From Desulfobacterales bacterium (lineage in GTDB: Bacteria; Desulfobacterota; Desulfobacteria; Desulfobacterales; JAQWFD01): a stretch of 32,749 nucleotides of DNA. The stretch lies in contig JAQWFD010000042.1 in the NCBI GenBank assembly GCA_028704555.1, positions 1 to 32,749 on the forward strand, read 5' to 3'. Position numbers and translations under genes: made by a program. The notes below the pieces were generated by a model. That model saw only the letters and a list, made by a program, of their open reading frames with translations, was not told the DNA's origin and did no database searches. Shown piece after piece: positions 1 through 8,041 of this stretch (positions are counted from its first letter, which is position 1; the number at the start of each line of letters is the position of its first letter).

Positions 1-2
1 AC

Positions 3-224
3 AGCGTTGCCGTCACCTGCGGCCCCCCGATCATGATCAAATTCGTACTCCAGGGTCTGAAGGAAATGGGTTTTGCCGACAACCAGATTCTGACCACCCT
101 TGAAAAACGGATGAAATGCGGCATCGGCATCTGCGGCCGCTGCAATATCGGCAATAAATACGTCTGCGTTGACGGCCCGGCCTTTACCTATGATCAGTTG
201 AAGGACATGCTCCCGGAACTTTAG
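3..224 (+). CDS. C-terminal fragment of an AsrB/hydrogenase-gamma-like FAD/NAD and [2Fe-2S] electron-transfer subunit
   Basis: The reading frame is open from the left edge, so the gene is truncated by the window. The visible 73 residues start with a CGPPIM motif, typical of the NAD(P)-binding end of ferredoxin-reductase-like flavoproteins. They then carry a cysteine cluster (CGIGICGRC followed by VC 10 residues later), the usual ligand set for a [2Fe-2S] cluster in dihydroorotate dehydrogenase K, AsrB and hydrogenase gamma subunits. The family passes electrons between NAD(P)H, FAD and iron-sulfur partners in the cytoplasm. In sulfate reducers such subunits often sit with HdrA/MvhD-type or hydrogenase genes, but those would lie outside the window. 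The fold assignment is strong; the exact partner complex is unknown. Confidence 0.8.
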   Translation, partial: SVAVTCGPPIMIKFVLQGLKEMGFADNQILTTLEKRMKCGIGICGRCNIGNKYVCVDGPAFTYDQLKDMLPEL

Positions 225-455
225 GGCAGTTTGTAGTATCATATATGCGGACTGGCCAGCGGTTTATTGTTTGAACCCTGGATCGGCCGAAGCGGAAAAG
301 TACAGAGTGAAATTCTTGAACGAACAGATTGTTTGGATAAAGATCAGAAATCAACGCGCTTATCTGTTACATAGACGATGCGCCTGAGAAAATTTGGCTA
401 ATATCAGTAAGTAATGTTTTAATGTTAATTTCGTAACCCTTAAAAGGAGTTTGCT
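225..455. other. Intergenic gap with no recognised gene
   Basis: No convincing coding frame, RNA gene or intrinsic terminator was seen. The 3' end is AT-rich and leads into a strong AAAAGGAG ribosome site for the next gene, so its promoter is probably here. Confidence 0.5.
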
Positions 456-803
456 ATGGAACAGAACGTACACAATAATAAAATGGCTGATGTCGAATCC
501 TGGGATGAAAAGTACTCCGATAACGATATTTTAAAAATGATTGATGAGCATAAGGATGCGGATGTGATTTGTGAGGCTGCCGGTTTTGATATCCGTTATC
601 TTCGTTATCGAGTTCAACAGATATCCAGAAAACAACAAAAATTTGTGACAGTTGAAAACTTGTATAAAAAGGGATTCGCTCCGTCGGTCTCTCCGTTTGT
701 GGATCCGAATATGTGGCATGTTTTGAATGAAGCCCGGTTTTGGGAACAAGTTGAGAGAGAAGGGCATCAGAAAAGAGTTTTGGGAGAAAAATTAGAGAAA
801 TAG
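456..803 (+). CDS. Hypothetical small acidic protein (115 aa)
   Basis: I do not recognise this family. The start is well supported: AAAAGGAG sits 7 bases before the ATG. The protein is soluble and highly charged, with no signal peptide or membrane segment. A central part (about residues 25-60: NDILKMIDEHKDAD then AAGFDIRYLRYRVQQI) looks helical. AAGFDIRYLRYRV could be read as a helix-turn-helix-like segment, but that is only a guess from residue pattern. It stands alone, with a 231-bp gap upstream and about 290 bp downstream. Codon use looks more AT-rich than in the ABC operon that follows. Confidence 0.7.
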   Translation: MEQNVHNNKMADVESWDEKYSDNDILKMIDEHKDADVICEAAGFDIRYLRYRVQQISRKQQKFVTVENLYKKGFAPSVSPFVDPNMWHVLNEARFWEQVEREGHQKRVLGEKLEK

Positions 804-1092
804 ACCGGTTGATTTCAGTTGGCTAAAATTTTAATTATTAAGCAATAAGTATCAAATAATATTGTGATAAATTTAAAATTTATTCAGAGTTGCTTTGGAT
901 TCTCTCTGAAAGGGCTGATACGCCTTCCGCAAAACATTCAGATATGCGGAAGGCGATTTCATTCAGAATGCCCTCTAATTTATGAAAGTGTAGACTATGA
1001 GTCTTATTTGGCTTAATGGCCATGCCTTTGACGTATTTTTTGATGCATAGAAAATTACATTTTAAAGGCACTGCGATGATGGCATTTTTGCT
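804..1092. other. AT-rich intergenic gap with a 10-bp hairpin
   Basis: The gap holds a perfect inverted repeat (arms 921-930 and 946-955, CGCCTTCCGC and its complement, 15-nt loop). It has no T-run and so is not an obvious intrinsic terminator. A minus-strand frame from about 1023 down to 880 reads as about 47 plausible residues but has no ribosome site or recognisable homology. It may be a gene remnant. Confidence 0.4.
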
Positions 1093-1971
1093 ATGAAGCC
1101 AAAAACGGGTAATTTTATTCAACTTAACGTTGCGGTCCTCATTTGGGGTGGGACTTCGATGTTTGCCAAAGGCATCCCGCTTCCTGTCGGGCATATCACA
1201 TGCATCCGATCCATAGTCGCTGCTGTGATGTTGTTGTTGTTCCTGATAGCAGGCAGGACGCCAATAAAGCTCAAGTGCGCCGGACATTACGGAATTATGG
1301 CGGTACTGGGAATCCTTCTGGGGCTTCACTGGCTCACATTTTTCAAAGCACTGAAGATATCAACCGCGGCGGTGGCAATACTTTCCCTTCATACATATCC
1401 GGTTTTCACAGCACTCGTGGAGCCGTTTGTGTTTGGCGAAAAGCTTAAGAAAATTGACGTTGTTACCGCTCTGGTTATGTTTGCCGGTGTTCTGAGTATG
1501 ACTCCGGAGATCAGTTTGTCCAACAGGACTACCCAGGCGATTTTGTTGGGTGTTGTCTCGGGCCTTTTTTTCATGGTACGTAATCTCATAACCCGCAAAT
1601 ATGTTCAGGCGTATTCGAGTTGCCAAATCATGTTCTGGGAAATACTGGTGACAGGAGCAATGCTTGTGCCGCTGCTTTTCCTGTCTGGAAAGGTAGTGTA
1701 TTCATCACGAACAGTGGGCCTGCTGGTGTTACTCGGGACTATTTTCACCGCCTTTTCTCAAACACTGTTTTCCGCGAGTCTCAGAAATCTCAGCGCGAAG
1801 ACCGTGAGCATATGTGCGACAGTCCTGCCTTTCTACGGGGCCTTTTTCGGTTACCTCATCTATGGAGAAACCGTGACGCCACGTACTGTAACCGGTGGCA
1901 TAGTGATACTCACTTGCATTGTTTTTGAAATAATAAAGAGCGTGAGAGAGAAGGAGCATCGAACAAAATAA
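1093..1971 (+). CDS. EamA/DMT-family transporter
   Basis: A 292-residue inner-membrane protein with about ten hydrophobic segments arranged as two EamA repeats (about residues 5-140 and 150-285), the normal size for the drug/metabolite transporter family. Motifs seen include VLIWGGTSMFAKG near the start, a GLHWLTFFKAL segment before the first-repeat signature, and LPFYGAFFGYLIYGE in the last third, where EamA proteins typically have P-x(2)-A-x(3)-G-x(3)-GE. The family exports or exchanges small metabolites (amino acids, nucleotides, quaternary amines); substrate cannot be read from sequence. The ATG is the only in-frame start after a TAA at 1063, and the ribosome site is weak. It is followed at once by a terminator, so it is a single-gene unit. 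Confidence 0.85.
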   Translation: MKPKTGNFIQLNVAVLIWGGTSMFAKGIPLPVGHITCIRSIVAAVMLLLFLIAGRTPIKLKCAGHYGIMAVLGILLGLHWLTFFKALKISTAAVAILSLHTYPVFTALVEPFVFGEKLKKIDVVTALVMFAGVLSMTPEISLSNRTTQAILLGVVSGLFFMVRNLITRKYVQAYSSCQIMFWEILVTGAMLVPLLFLSGKVVYSSRTVGLLVLLGTIFTAFSQTLFSASLRNLSAKTVSICATVLPFYGAFFGYLIYGETVTPRTVTGGIVILTCIVFEIIKSVREKEHRTK

Positions 1972-2023
1972 AAAAGTCGGGGTAATTTTTATCGTAGATG
2001 CACCATTTACCTGCGACTTTTTT
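1970..2023 (+). terminator. Intrinsic terminator after the EamA gene
   Basis: An imperfect inverted repeat starts inside the stop codon: AAAAAAGTCGGGGTAA pairs with TTACCTGCGACTTTTTT (left arm 1970-1985, right arm 2007-2023), ending in a T-run. The A-rich left side also makes it partly bidirectional. It lies only 15 bases before the ABC operon start, so the operon promoter must lie within or upstream of it. An attenuator role is possible. Confidence 0.6.
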
Positions 2024-2038
2024 AAAAAGACTAATGCA

Positions 2039-3628
2039 ATGAAACGATTAAAAATAAACATGTCGTCCGTTTTTTTTATTGTTATTTTAATTAGTTGCGC
2101 TGCAGCGTCGGCAGCGGCATTTCAAATCCGGGAAATTCGTATTGCGGACAGCAGCGGCAATTGGGGGGCCCCAAATCCTTACCATCATTACCCGCGCGGC
2201 CCCGGTTACATTCGCATGAGCTGGGTTTTCGATACCCTGATTTGGAAGGGCCGGAACGGATATATACCCGCCATCGCTCAATCCTGGTCTTTTGATGCAG
2301 ACAAGCAGGCCTTTACATTCAATCTGAATCCGAAAGCCAAGTGGCATGACGGCCGGCCCCTGATCTCGGAGGACGTGGTTTTCACATTGGCATATTTCAA
2401 GAAGCATCCGTATCACTGGATCAGCGTTGACAAGGTCAGCCGGGCCGAGGCTAAGGGGCTTCACACAGTGATTGTTTATCTTTCAAAACCCTATGCTCCG
2501 TTTCTGCCGGAAATCGGTGGCACCATGCCCGTTTTGCCAAAGCACATCTGGGAATTTGTTGAAAATCCGGAGATGTTCAACACCCCCCAAGCATTTATCG
2601 GCAGCGGGCCCTACCGGTTCCGGGATTTCAACAAGGCCCGGGGTACCTACCTGTACGAGGCGTTTGCGGATTATTACCAGGGACCTCCCAAGGCAGACCG
2701 GCTGATTTATGTCCGTTCGGGAAAGCCCCTTATCTCACTGGTCACAGGGGAAGTAGACATGGCTGCTATTCAGGCCGATATGGCTGAACCGCTCAGACAA
2801 AACGGCATGATCGTTATCAAGGATGAGCGGGGCTGGAACAGGAAGCTCATGATCAACCACAGGAAGCCCCCTTTCGATTCCAGACAATTTCGCCAGGCTC
2901 TGGCCTATGCGATCAATCAAAAAGAAATTATTGACAAAGCCCACAGGGGATTTGGCACACGGGCTTCCTATGGCCTGCTCAGCATCGATCACGAGATGTA
3001 CAATCCCGATACCCCTGCCTACCCTTATGATACAGATAAAGCCGTAAAAATCATTGAATTTCTGGGATACCGGCGCAGTCCTCACGGTTTTTTTTCACAG
3101 AATGGTCGGCCTCTTACGGTCGAATTATTAGTTTCAAACAATATTATAGCCGGGCAGAGCGTAGCGGACCGGGATGGGGAGGTGATCCAAAAACAGTTGG
3201 AAGCAGTGGGCATTCGGGTGGATCTGGTCAACATGGAGCAGACAACCATGGACACTAAATTGAAGCAATGGAAATTCGACCTGGCTGTTTCCGGACACGG
3301 GGGTATATCCGGCGATCCGAGGATATTGAGCGAGATGATTTCTTCCCGGTACGGTGCCGGTTCCGTCAACAGCGCGCGTTACGATGAAAACACGGAATTG
3401 AACCGGTTGCTGGAGGAGCAGATGCGTGAAATGGATCCGGAAAAAAGGAAGGCCATCGTCTTCAAAATTCAGGAACTATACGCTTGGGATTTACCGGCGA
3501 TTTCCCTCTATTACCCGGAGTCCATGACCGCTTACGCTCCAGGCAAAGGAATCGAATGGTTCTATACAAAGGGTGGCATCGGCAAGGGTATCCCGATTGC
3601 CCAGAACAAAATATCCTTGATCAATTGA
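2039..3628 (+). CDS. Family 5 extracellular substrate-binding protein of a peptide/nickel-type ABC importer
   Basis: A 529-residue protein, normal for DppA/NikA-type binding proteins. The N-terminus is a signal peptide: K/R-rich start, hydrophobic SSVFFIVILISCAAASAAA, cleavage probably near residue 27. No clear lipobox is seen, although a Cys lies within the hydrophobic core. Family motifs include LAESW-like IAQSWSFDADKQAFTFNLNP, KWHDGRPLISEDVVFTL (the SBP_bac_5 hallmark), GSGPYRFRDF and RQALAYAINQKEII. It should bind its ligand in the periplasm and deliver it to the permeases encoded immediately downstream (1-nt gap). Family members bind oligopeptides or nickel complexes. Nickel is suggested by larC further downstream but cannot be proven here. 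The start was chosen because it gives a good signal peptide; the ribosome site is weak. Confidence 0.9.
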   Translation: MKRLKINMSSVFFIVILISCAAASAAAFQIREIRIADSSGNWGAPNPYHHYPRGPGYIRMSWVFDTLIWKGRNGYIPAIAQSWSFDADKQAFTFNLNPKAKWHDGRPLISEDVVFTLAYFKKHPYHWISVDKVSRAEAKGLHTVIVYLSKPYAPFLPEIGGTMPVLPKHIWEFVENPEMFNTPQAFIGSGPYRFRDFNKARGTYLYEAFADYYQGPPKADRLIYVRSGKPLISLVTGEVDMAAIQADMAEPLRQNGMIVIKDERGWNRKLMINHRKPPFDSRQFRQALAYAINQKEIIDKAHRGFGTRASYGLLSIDHEMYNPDTPAYPYDTDKAVKIIEFLGYRRSPHGFFSQNGRPLTVELLVSNNIIAGQSVADRDGEVIQKQLEAVGIRVDLVNMEQTTMDTKLKQWKFDLAVSGHGGISGDPRILSEMISSRYGAGSVNSARYDENTELNRLLEEQMREMDPEKRKAIVFKIQELYAWDLPAISLYYPESMTAYAPGKGIEWFYTKGGIGKGIPIAQNKISLIN

Positions 3629-3629
3629 T

Positions 3630-4595
3630 ATGAGAAAAAGCTCTCATATACAGCTTGCAAGCGTATACCTTCTGGCCGGCCTGGTCATGACCTATGCCAG
3701 TTACCAGGTGCCCGCATACCTCCCCGGAGATTTTGTCACGGCCATGTATTCCAGTTCCAACGTGACCCTGACCGCCGATCAGGAAATACGGCTCCGGGCT
3801 TTCCATACCCGTGAGGAGGGGTTTAAAAGCTATCTTTTGAATCTCTTCCGCCTGAACTGGGGGTATTCCCATGCTTTTTTGGCGCCGGTCTCGGACCTGA
3901 TTCTGGAAGCCCTCCCCTGGACCCTTCTGCTTTTGGGCAGCGCGCATTTGATCTCAATGTTCCTCGGCTTCATGGCCGGGGTGGAGGTCGCCTGGCGTCG
4001 AGGCGGTTTCCTGGAAAAAATCGGGGTGGGGTGTATGACCGTTTTGGAAGGAATACCCGAAATAGGAACCGGTGTCGTGCTGCTTCTGGTTTTTGTCCTT
4101 TACCTGGGATGGTTCCCGGCATCCGGGGCTGAAACCGCTTATGCGATTCATACTCCCCTGGAGCAGGTAGGGGACGTGGCACACCATCTCATCTTACCGC
4201 TTTTCACCCTTGTCCTGTCCTATTTCCCCGGCAACTTTCTTCTCACCCGCGCAAGTATGGCCATGGTACTCAAAGAGCAGTTCATACAAACCGCCCGGGC
4301 CAAAGGGCTTCCTCCGTCCCGAATTCGGTATGCACACGCTGCGCGAAATGCCCTGCTTCCGCTGGTCACGCGGTTTGGATTGCGAATTGCCTTTATGGTT
4401 ACCGGGGCCCTGGTCGTAGAAACTATCTACGCCTATCCGGGACTGGGCACGCTCATGTTTAATGCGATTGCCGTGCGGGATTTGCCGCTGATCCAGGGCA
4501 TTGTCCTTTTTTCCTCACTCACGATTCTTTTCATCAATCTGTTGCTTGAATATGTTTACGGCTGGTTGGACCCGCGGGTGAAAGATGCATATTAA
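3630..4595 (+). CDS. ABC importer permease, DppB/NikB type
   Basis: A 321-residue inner-membrane permease with about six transmembrane segments. The EAA loop of the binding-protein-dependent family is present (about residues 203-240: ASMAMVLKEQFIQTARAKGLPPSRIRYAHAARNALLP, broken here by its own hydrophobic ends). It is followed by ALVVETIYAYPGLGTLMFNAI, the normal C-terminal signature of DppB/NikB/OppB. The ATG lies one base after the stop of the binding protein, and the last 11 bases overlap the next permease, so translation is probably coupled. It forms the membrane channel with the DppC-like partner. An OppB-like N-terminal segment (residues 10-60) is shorter and more divergent than in enterobacterial proteins. 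Confidence 0.9.
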   Translation: MRKSSHIQLASVYLLAGLVMTYASYQVPAYLPGDFVTAMYSSSNVTLTADQEIRLRAFHTREEGFKSYLLNLFRLNWGYSHAFLAPVSDLILEALPWTLLLLGSAHLISMFLGFMAGVEVAWRRGGFLEKIGVGCMTVLEGIPEIGTGVVLLLVFVLYLGWFPASGAETAYAIHTPLEQVGDVAHHLILPLFTLVLSYFPGNFLLTRASMAMVLKEQFIQTARAKGLPPSRIRYAHAARNALLPLVTRFGLRIAFMVTGALVVETIYAYPGLGTLMFNAIAVRDLPLIQGIVLFSSLTILFINLLLEYVYGWLDPRVKDAY

Positions 4596-5424
4596 CGGTT
4601 GTCATAAACTGACTCGAGATTTCTGGTTTATATCGGGCATGGGACTGGGCCTTTTTTTGCTGTTTTTGATCCTGTTGGGCCCGCTCCTGGTTCCTCACGC
4701 TCCTTACGACACGTCCTTCCAGCCCTTCAGCCCGCCGTCGGCCGAGCACTGGCTGGGCGTCAACGACGGCGGGATGGATATCTTTTCAGAACTTCTTTAC
4801 GGCCTGCGCAATACAGCAGACTTCGGCTTTCTGACCGGATTTGTTTCTCTTGTGCTGGGTGTGGCTTTCGGATTGGCCGCGGCCTGGTTCGGTGGATTGA
4901 CGGATCAGATAATAATGCGAGTCGCCGATATTCTGCTGGCCATTCCCGCCGTGATGATCCTTATTATGACCGCTGCACTGTTTCGGCCATCGCCGATGAC
5001 TCTGGCCCTGATTCTATCGATCATGCTATGGCCCACCACAGCCCGGGGCATTCGTTCCCAGGCCCTGGTAGTGAAGAATCGTCTTTACGTTCATGCGGTC
5101 AGGCAGATGGGTGCTTCCGGTGGGTATGTTGTCCTGAAACACCTGCTACCGGAGCTGTTTCCTCTTTATATTATCGGGTTTGCCGCCAAAACCCGCATGG
5201 CCATGTTCATGGAGGCCTCCCTGTCATTTCTGGGGTTGTTCGATCCGAGTCGAAAATCCCTCGGAAATATGATCAGCTATGCCCTCAAATATTATTATCT
5301 GGATATCTGGTGGAACTGGCTGCTTCCGCCTATTTTTCTTTTGACCCTGTTGATCCTGGCAGTAACCTTCCTGGCGGTCAGTCTGGAAAAGGTGTTTGAT
5401 CCAAGATTGAAGGAGAGGTTTTGA
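4585..5424 (+). CDS. ABC importer permease, DppC/NikC type
   Basis: A 279-residue membrane protein, normal for DppC/NikC. It has an N-terminal membrane helix (about residues 12-35), then the HWLGVNDGGMDIFSELLYGLR segment that matches the HxLGTDxxGxDxxSR motif of the family in a divergent form (NDGG for TDxxGRD), and an EAA loop (HAVRQMGASGGYVVLKHLLPE). Next comes FMEASLSFLGLFDPSRKSLGNMI, the characteristic EAxLSFLGLG segment. It overlaps the upstream permease by 11 bases and shares TTGA with the next start. It pairs with the DppB-like subunit as the second half of the channel. Confidence 0.9.
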   Translation: MHINGCHKLTRDFWFISGMGLGLFLLFLILLGPLLVPHAPYDTSFQPFSPPSAEHWLGVNDGGMDIFSELLYGLRNTADFGFLTGFVSLVLGVAFGLAAAWFGGLTDQIIMRVADILLAIPAVMILIMTAALFRPSPMTLALILSIMLWPTTARGIRSQALVVKNRLYVHAVRQMGASGGYVVLKHLLPELFPLYIIGFAAKTRMAMFMEASLSFLGLFDPSRKSLGNMISYALKYYYLDIWWNWLLPPIFLLTLLILAVTFLAVSLEKVFDPRLKERF

Positions 5425-7355
5425 CACTTAGCATTGATCATTTGACCGTAACCTACCGGAACGGAGATAATGCGTTGCTGGCTCTGGATCGATTCAGCCT
5501 TTCGATGGCGCCTGGCCGAATCATGGCGCTGGTGGGTGAATCCGGTTCAGGGAAAACCACTCTGGCCAAGGCCATGATGGGACTTTTACCGGGTAATGCT
5601 GAAATTTTCGGAAGCGTGGCGCTTGGTAAAACCGAACTCATCGGCCTGGATGAAAAGAGCCTAAACAAGATCCGATGGGTACGGGTGGCTATGGTTTTTC
5701 AGAACGGGGCCATCAACCTCAATCCGCTCCACCACATTATTGACCAGGTGGCCGAACCTTTGATCCGGCACGGGCGTGGCAATAAAATCGAGGCAAGGCA
5801 TCGATCCGAAAAAATACTGAAACAGATGGGACTCCGGCCGGAACATTCCCTGCGTTTTCCTCATGAATTAAGCGGTGGAGAGATTCAGCGGGTGCTTCTG
5901 GCCATGGCCTTGATCATGGATCCGGAAATTCTGATTTTAGACGAACCTACCTCGGCCCTGGACCCGGCGACCAAGGCGTTTGTGGCCCATGTGATTCGAG
6001 GTGTTCGCAACCAGGGCGTATCAGTCCTGCTCATCACCCATGATCTCGATCTGGTTGAAAAATTGGCAGACGATCTGGCCGTGCTTTATTTGGGACAGAT
6101 CATGGAAATCATGCCGGCAAGGGATTTATTTCTGCATCCATTGCATCCTTATACATGGGCGCTGGGCCGGTCTTATCCCGGAATGGCGTCTTTGCGTGAT
6201 CTTGGGGGCATTCGCGGAGACGCTTTTTATCGCATCAGGCATGAACACCTCCAGGCAGCTGACACGGCGGGGCCTCACACTCATGTGGTGGGTCCCGGAT
6301 TGTTTCATGAAGACCATCACCCGCCGCCAGTCGGCTGTCTGTTTCAGCGGCGGTGTACCCAGGCTGTGAAAGACTGTCTCCTTAAGGATGTGCAGATGAT
6401 CAATGTGGGAGGTCATCAGGTTCGCTGCTTGCGTGGCGGCATAGCGAACCGGATCGAACTCGAAGATGTGAGCAAGCGATACGGAAAGCTCACAGCCCTT
6501 TATCCAACCCGCTTGGCCCTGCACGCGGGAGAAGTCTTCTGCCTTGTGGGAGAAACCGGATCCGGTAAGTCCACCCTGGCCATGATTGCCGCTGGCGTGT
6601 TGCCTGCTGACCAGGGACGCCGGTTTTTTGACGGCAGGAATATGCACGAATGCAAGCGTCGGAGCTGTCAGGCTTCGGTCGAAAGGATCGGAGTGATTTA
6701 TCAAAATCCGTTGGAAGCGGTCAGTCATCGCTTGACGGCTTTCGATATTGTGGCTGAACCCCTTCGGATTCAAGGGGTTGGAAAGGACCTGGAGCAAGTT
6801 CGTAAGCGTGTCAAACAGGCACTGACCGATGTGAGGCTTCCCACGGAACCGGCGTTTTTTAAGCGACACCCTCACGAGCTCAACATGGGAGCCGTTCAGC
6901 GGCTTTGTATCGCCCGCGCCCTGATATCAGAGCCCTTGTTGCTGGTAGCGGACGAGCCGACCAGTTGCCTGGACCCGAGTGTTCAGGCCAAGGTTCTCAA
7001 ACTTCTTCTGAATTTGCAAATTGAAAAGGGGCTGACTATGCTGTTTGTGACTCACGACATTGGGGTGGCCCGAAAGATAGGAGACCGGGTCGGGGTCATG
7101 ACAGCCGGGACAATGGTTGAAATCGGCCCATCTGCCCGGGTTCTGGGCAGCCCTCTTCATCCGTATACAAAATTTCTGATCCAGAGCGCCGGAAGGGAAA
7201 CCGAAGGCTTTGCAGCCGGTATTCCGGCCCCGCATACAGCCGGCTGTCCCTTTGCTCCACGCTGCAATCGCGCCGGGGCGCCATGTTTTTCAGAATTACC
7301 GCCTTTAATCAATCTTGATGGGGGATGTCATATGGTGAGGTGCTTTAACCCGTAA
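5421..7355 (+). CDS. Fused double ATPase of the ABC importer (DppD-DppF / NikD-NikE in one chain)
   Basis: A 644-residue protein holding two ABC ATPase domains. The first half has Walker A GESGSGKT (39-46), Q-loop FQNGA, signature LSGGE (150-154) and Walker B LILDEPTSALDP. The second has Walker A GETGSGKS (377-384), Q-loop YQNPLEA, Walker B LLVADEPTSCLDP and H-loop FVTHD. Each half ends with the Cys-containing oligopeptide/dipeptide C-terminal extension (GCLFQRRCTQAVKDC and GCPFAPRCNRAGAPC). The second-half signature reads LNMGA (487-491) instead of LSGGQ, so that ATP site may be weak. The start is TTG at 5421, overlapping the permease stop as TTGA with AAGGAGAGG just upstream. It powers the importer at the cytoplasmic face. 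Confidence 0.92.
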   Translation: MTLSIDHLTVTYRNGDNALLALDRFSLSMAPGRIMALVGESGSGKTTLAKAMMGLLPGNAEIFGSVALGKTELIGLDEKSLNKIRWVRVAMVFQNGAINLNPLHHIIDQVAEPLIRHGRGNKIEARHRSEKILKQMGLRPEHSLRFPHELSGGEIQRVLLAMALIMDPEILILDEPTSALDPATKAFVAHVIRGVRNQGVSVLLITHDLDLVEKLADDLAVLYLGQIMEIMPARDLFLHPLHPYTWALGRSYPGMASLRDLGGIRGDAFYRIRHEHLQAADTAGPHTHVVGPGLFHEDHHPPPVGCLFQRRCTQAVKDCLLKDVQMINVGGHQVRCLRGGIANRIELEDVSKRYGKLTALYPTRLALHAGEVFCLVGETGSGKSTLAMIAAGVLPADQGRRFFDGRNMHECKRRSCQASVERIGVIYQNPLEAVSHRLTAFDIVAEPLRIQGVGKDLEQVRKRVKQALTDVRLPTEPAFFKRHPHELNMGAVQRLCIARALISEPLLLVADEPTSCLDPSVQAKVLKLLLNLQIEKGLTMLFVTHDIGVARKIGDRVGVMTAGTMVEIGPSARVLGSPLHPYTKFLIQSAGRETEGFAAGIPAPHTAGCPFAPRCNRAGAPCFSELPPLINLDGGCHMVRCFNP

Positions 7356-7627
7356 CTGTCCGTAAATACTTATGGCCTTGCGTTTGAGATCGGGTAACCA
7401 CACACTTTCGACGGAAAGTCTCAAATCTCGGGTTCACAGCACTGCGGAATGAAATCCGACGAGGTAATACAAAGTTTTAGAATTTTTTAATCCAGAATCA
7501 TAACACATTGGTATAATATGAGGTTTACAATATGTGCCGCATTTTGAAAAATGGCGCTGTAATAAAACTTATCTTATGCTTACGCAAAGCCAGTTAAACG
7601 TTTTAAACACTTATTTGCGTGATAACT
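7356..7627. other. Intergenic region with a nested hairpin after the ABC operon
   Basis: Two nested inverted repeats lie just downstream of the ATPase stop: GTTTGAGA (7382-7389) against TCTCAAA (7419-7425), enclosing CTTTC-GACG-GAAAG (7405-7418). There is no T-run, so termination may be Rho-assisted. A TATAAT box occurs at 7512-7517 with no convincing -35. No gene or RNA family recognised. Confidence 0.4.
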
Positions 7628-7990
7628 ATGTTTGTTTTTTTGTTTGATTGGATCAGAAAGGGCTTTATACAGTTGCACTTTAAATGCAATAATATTGTGC
7701 GGCGAATTGCAAATTCGTGTTGAGTGCTATTCGGACTATTGGGGCAGGACCCCTCCCTGCGGATGTGGCCTGGCGACCGCAGGATCGAGATCAAGAAAAG
7801 CGTTGCCAGATGGTTGGCATCGGGATTTCGTTATTTTAAAATCACCAGGTATGACGGGGATTTTTATATTATCCGCCATGAAATTGAATTCTGGAAGTGC
7901 GAACTGACCTTTTATCGATCCATGACCTCTTCGGTTGCCGATATCGAAAAAAGGAAATGTTCTGCCAATAAATCGAAGCATGGGATCTGA
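7628..7990 (+). pseudogene. Hypothetical ORF interrupted by an in-frame TGA (or two unrelated short ORFs)
   Basis: ATG at 7628 opens a frame of 31 residues (MFVFLFDWIRKGF...RRIANSC) ending at TGA 7721-7723. The very next codon is a GTG that opens an 88-residue frame to 7990 (start LFGLLGQDPS, later DFYIIRHEIEFWKCELTFY). The two frames are in register. The second part has a protein-like aromatic/charged pattern. Neither part has a good ribosome site. Three readings are possible: a nonsense-broken gene, selenocysteine read-through, or a separate 88-residue gene starting at GTG 7724. I do not recognise the family. Confidence 0.4.
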
Positions 7991-8041
7991 TTTTGTCCCC
8001 TTCTTCCGAACCCAGTTTTTTTAAAGGAATTTTATATCACT

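Noticed and set aside
880..1023. Minus-strand frame of about 47 residues (LEGILNEIAFRISECFAEGVSALSERI) before the EamA gene
   Set aside because: It looks protein-like but has no ribosome site, no recognised family and contains a 10-bp hairpin. It may be a remnant but cannot be called a gene.
7380..7450. tRNA-like sequence containing GGGTTCA after the ABC operon
   Set aside because: No acceptor stem or anticodon arm can be formed around it; it is only a nested hairpin.
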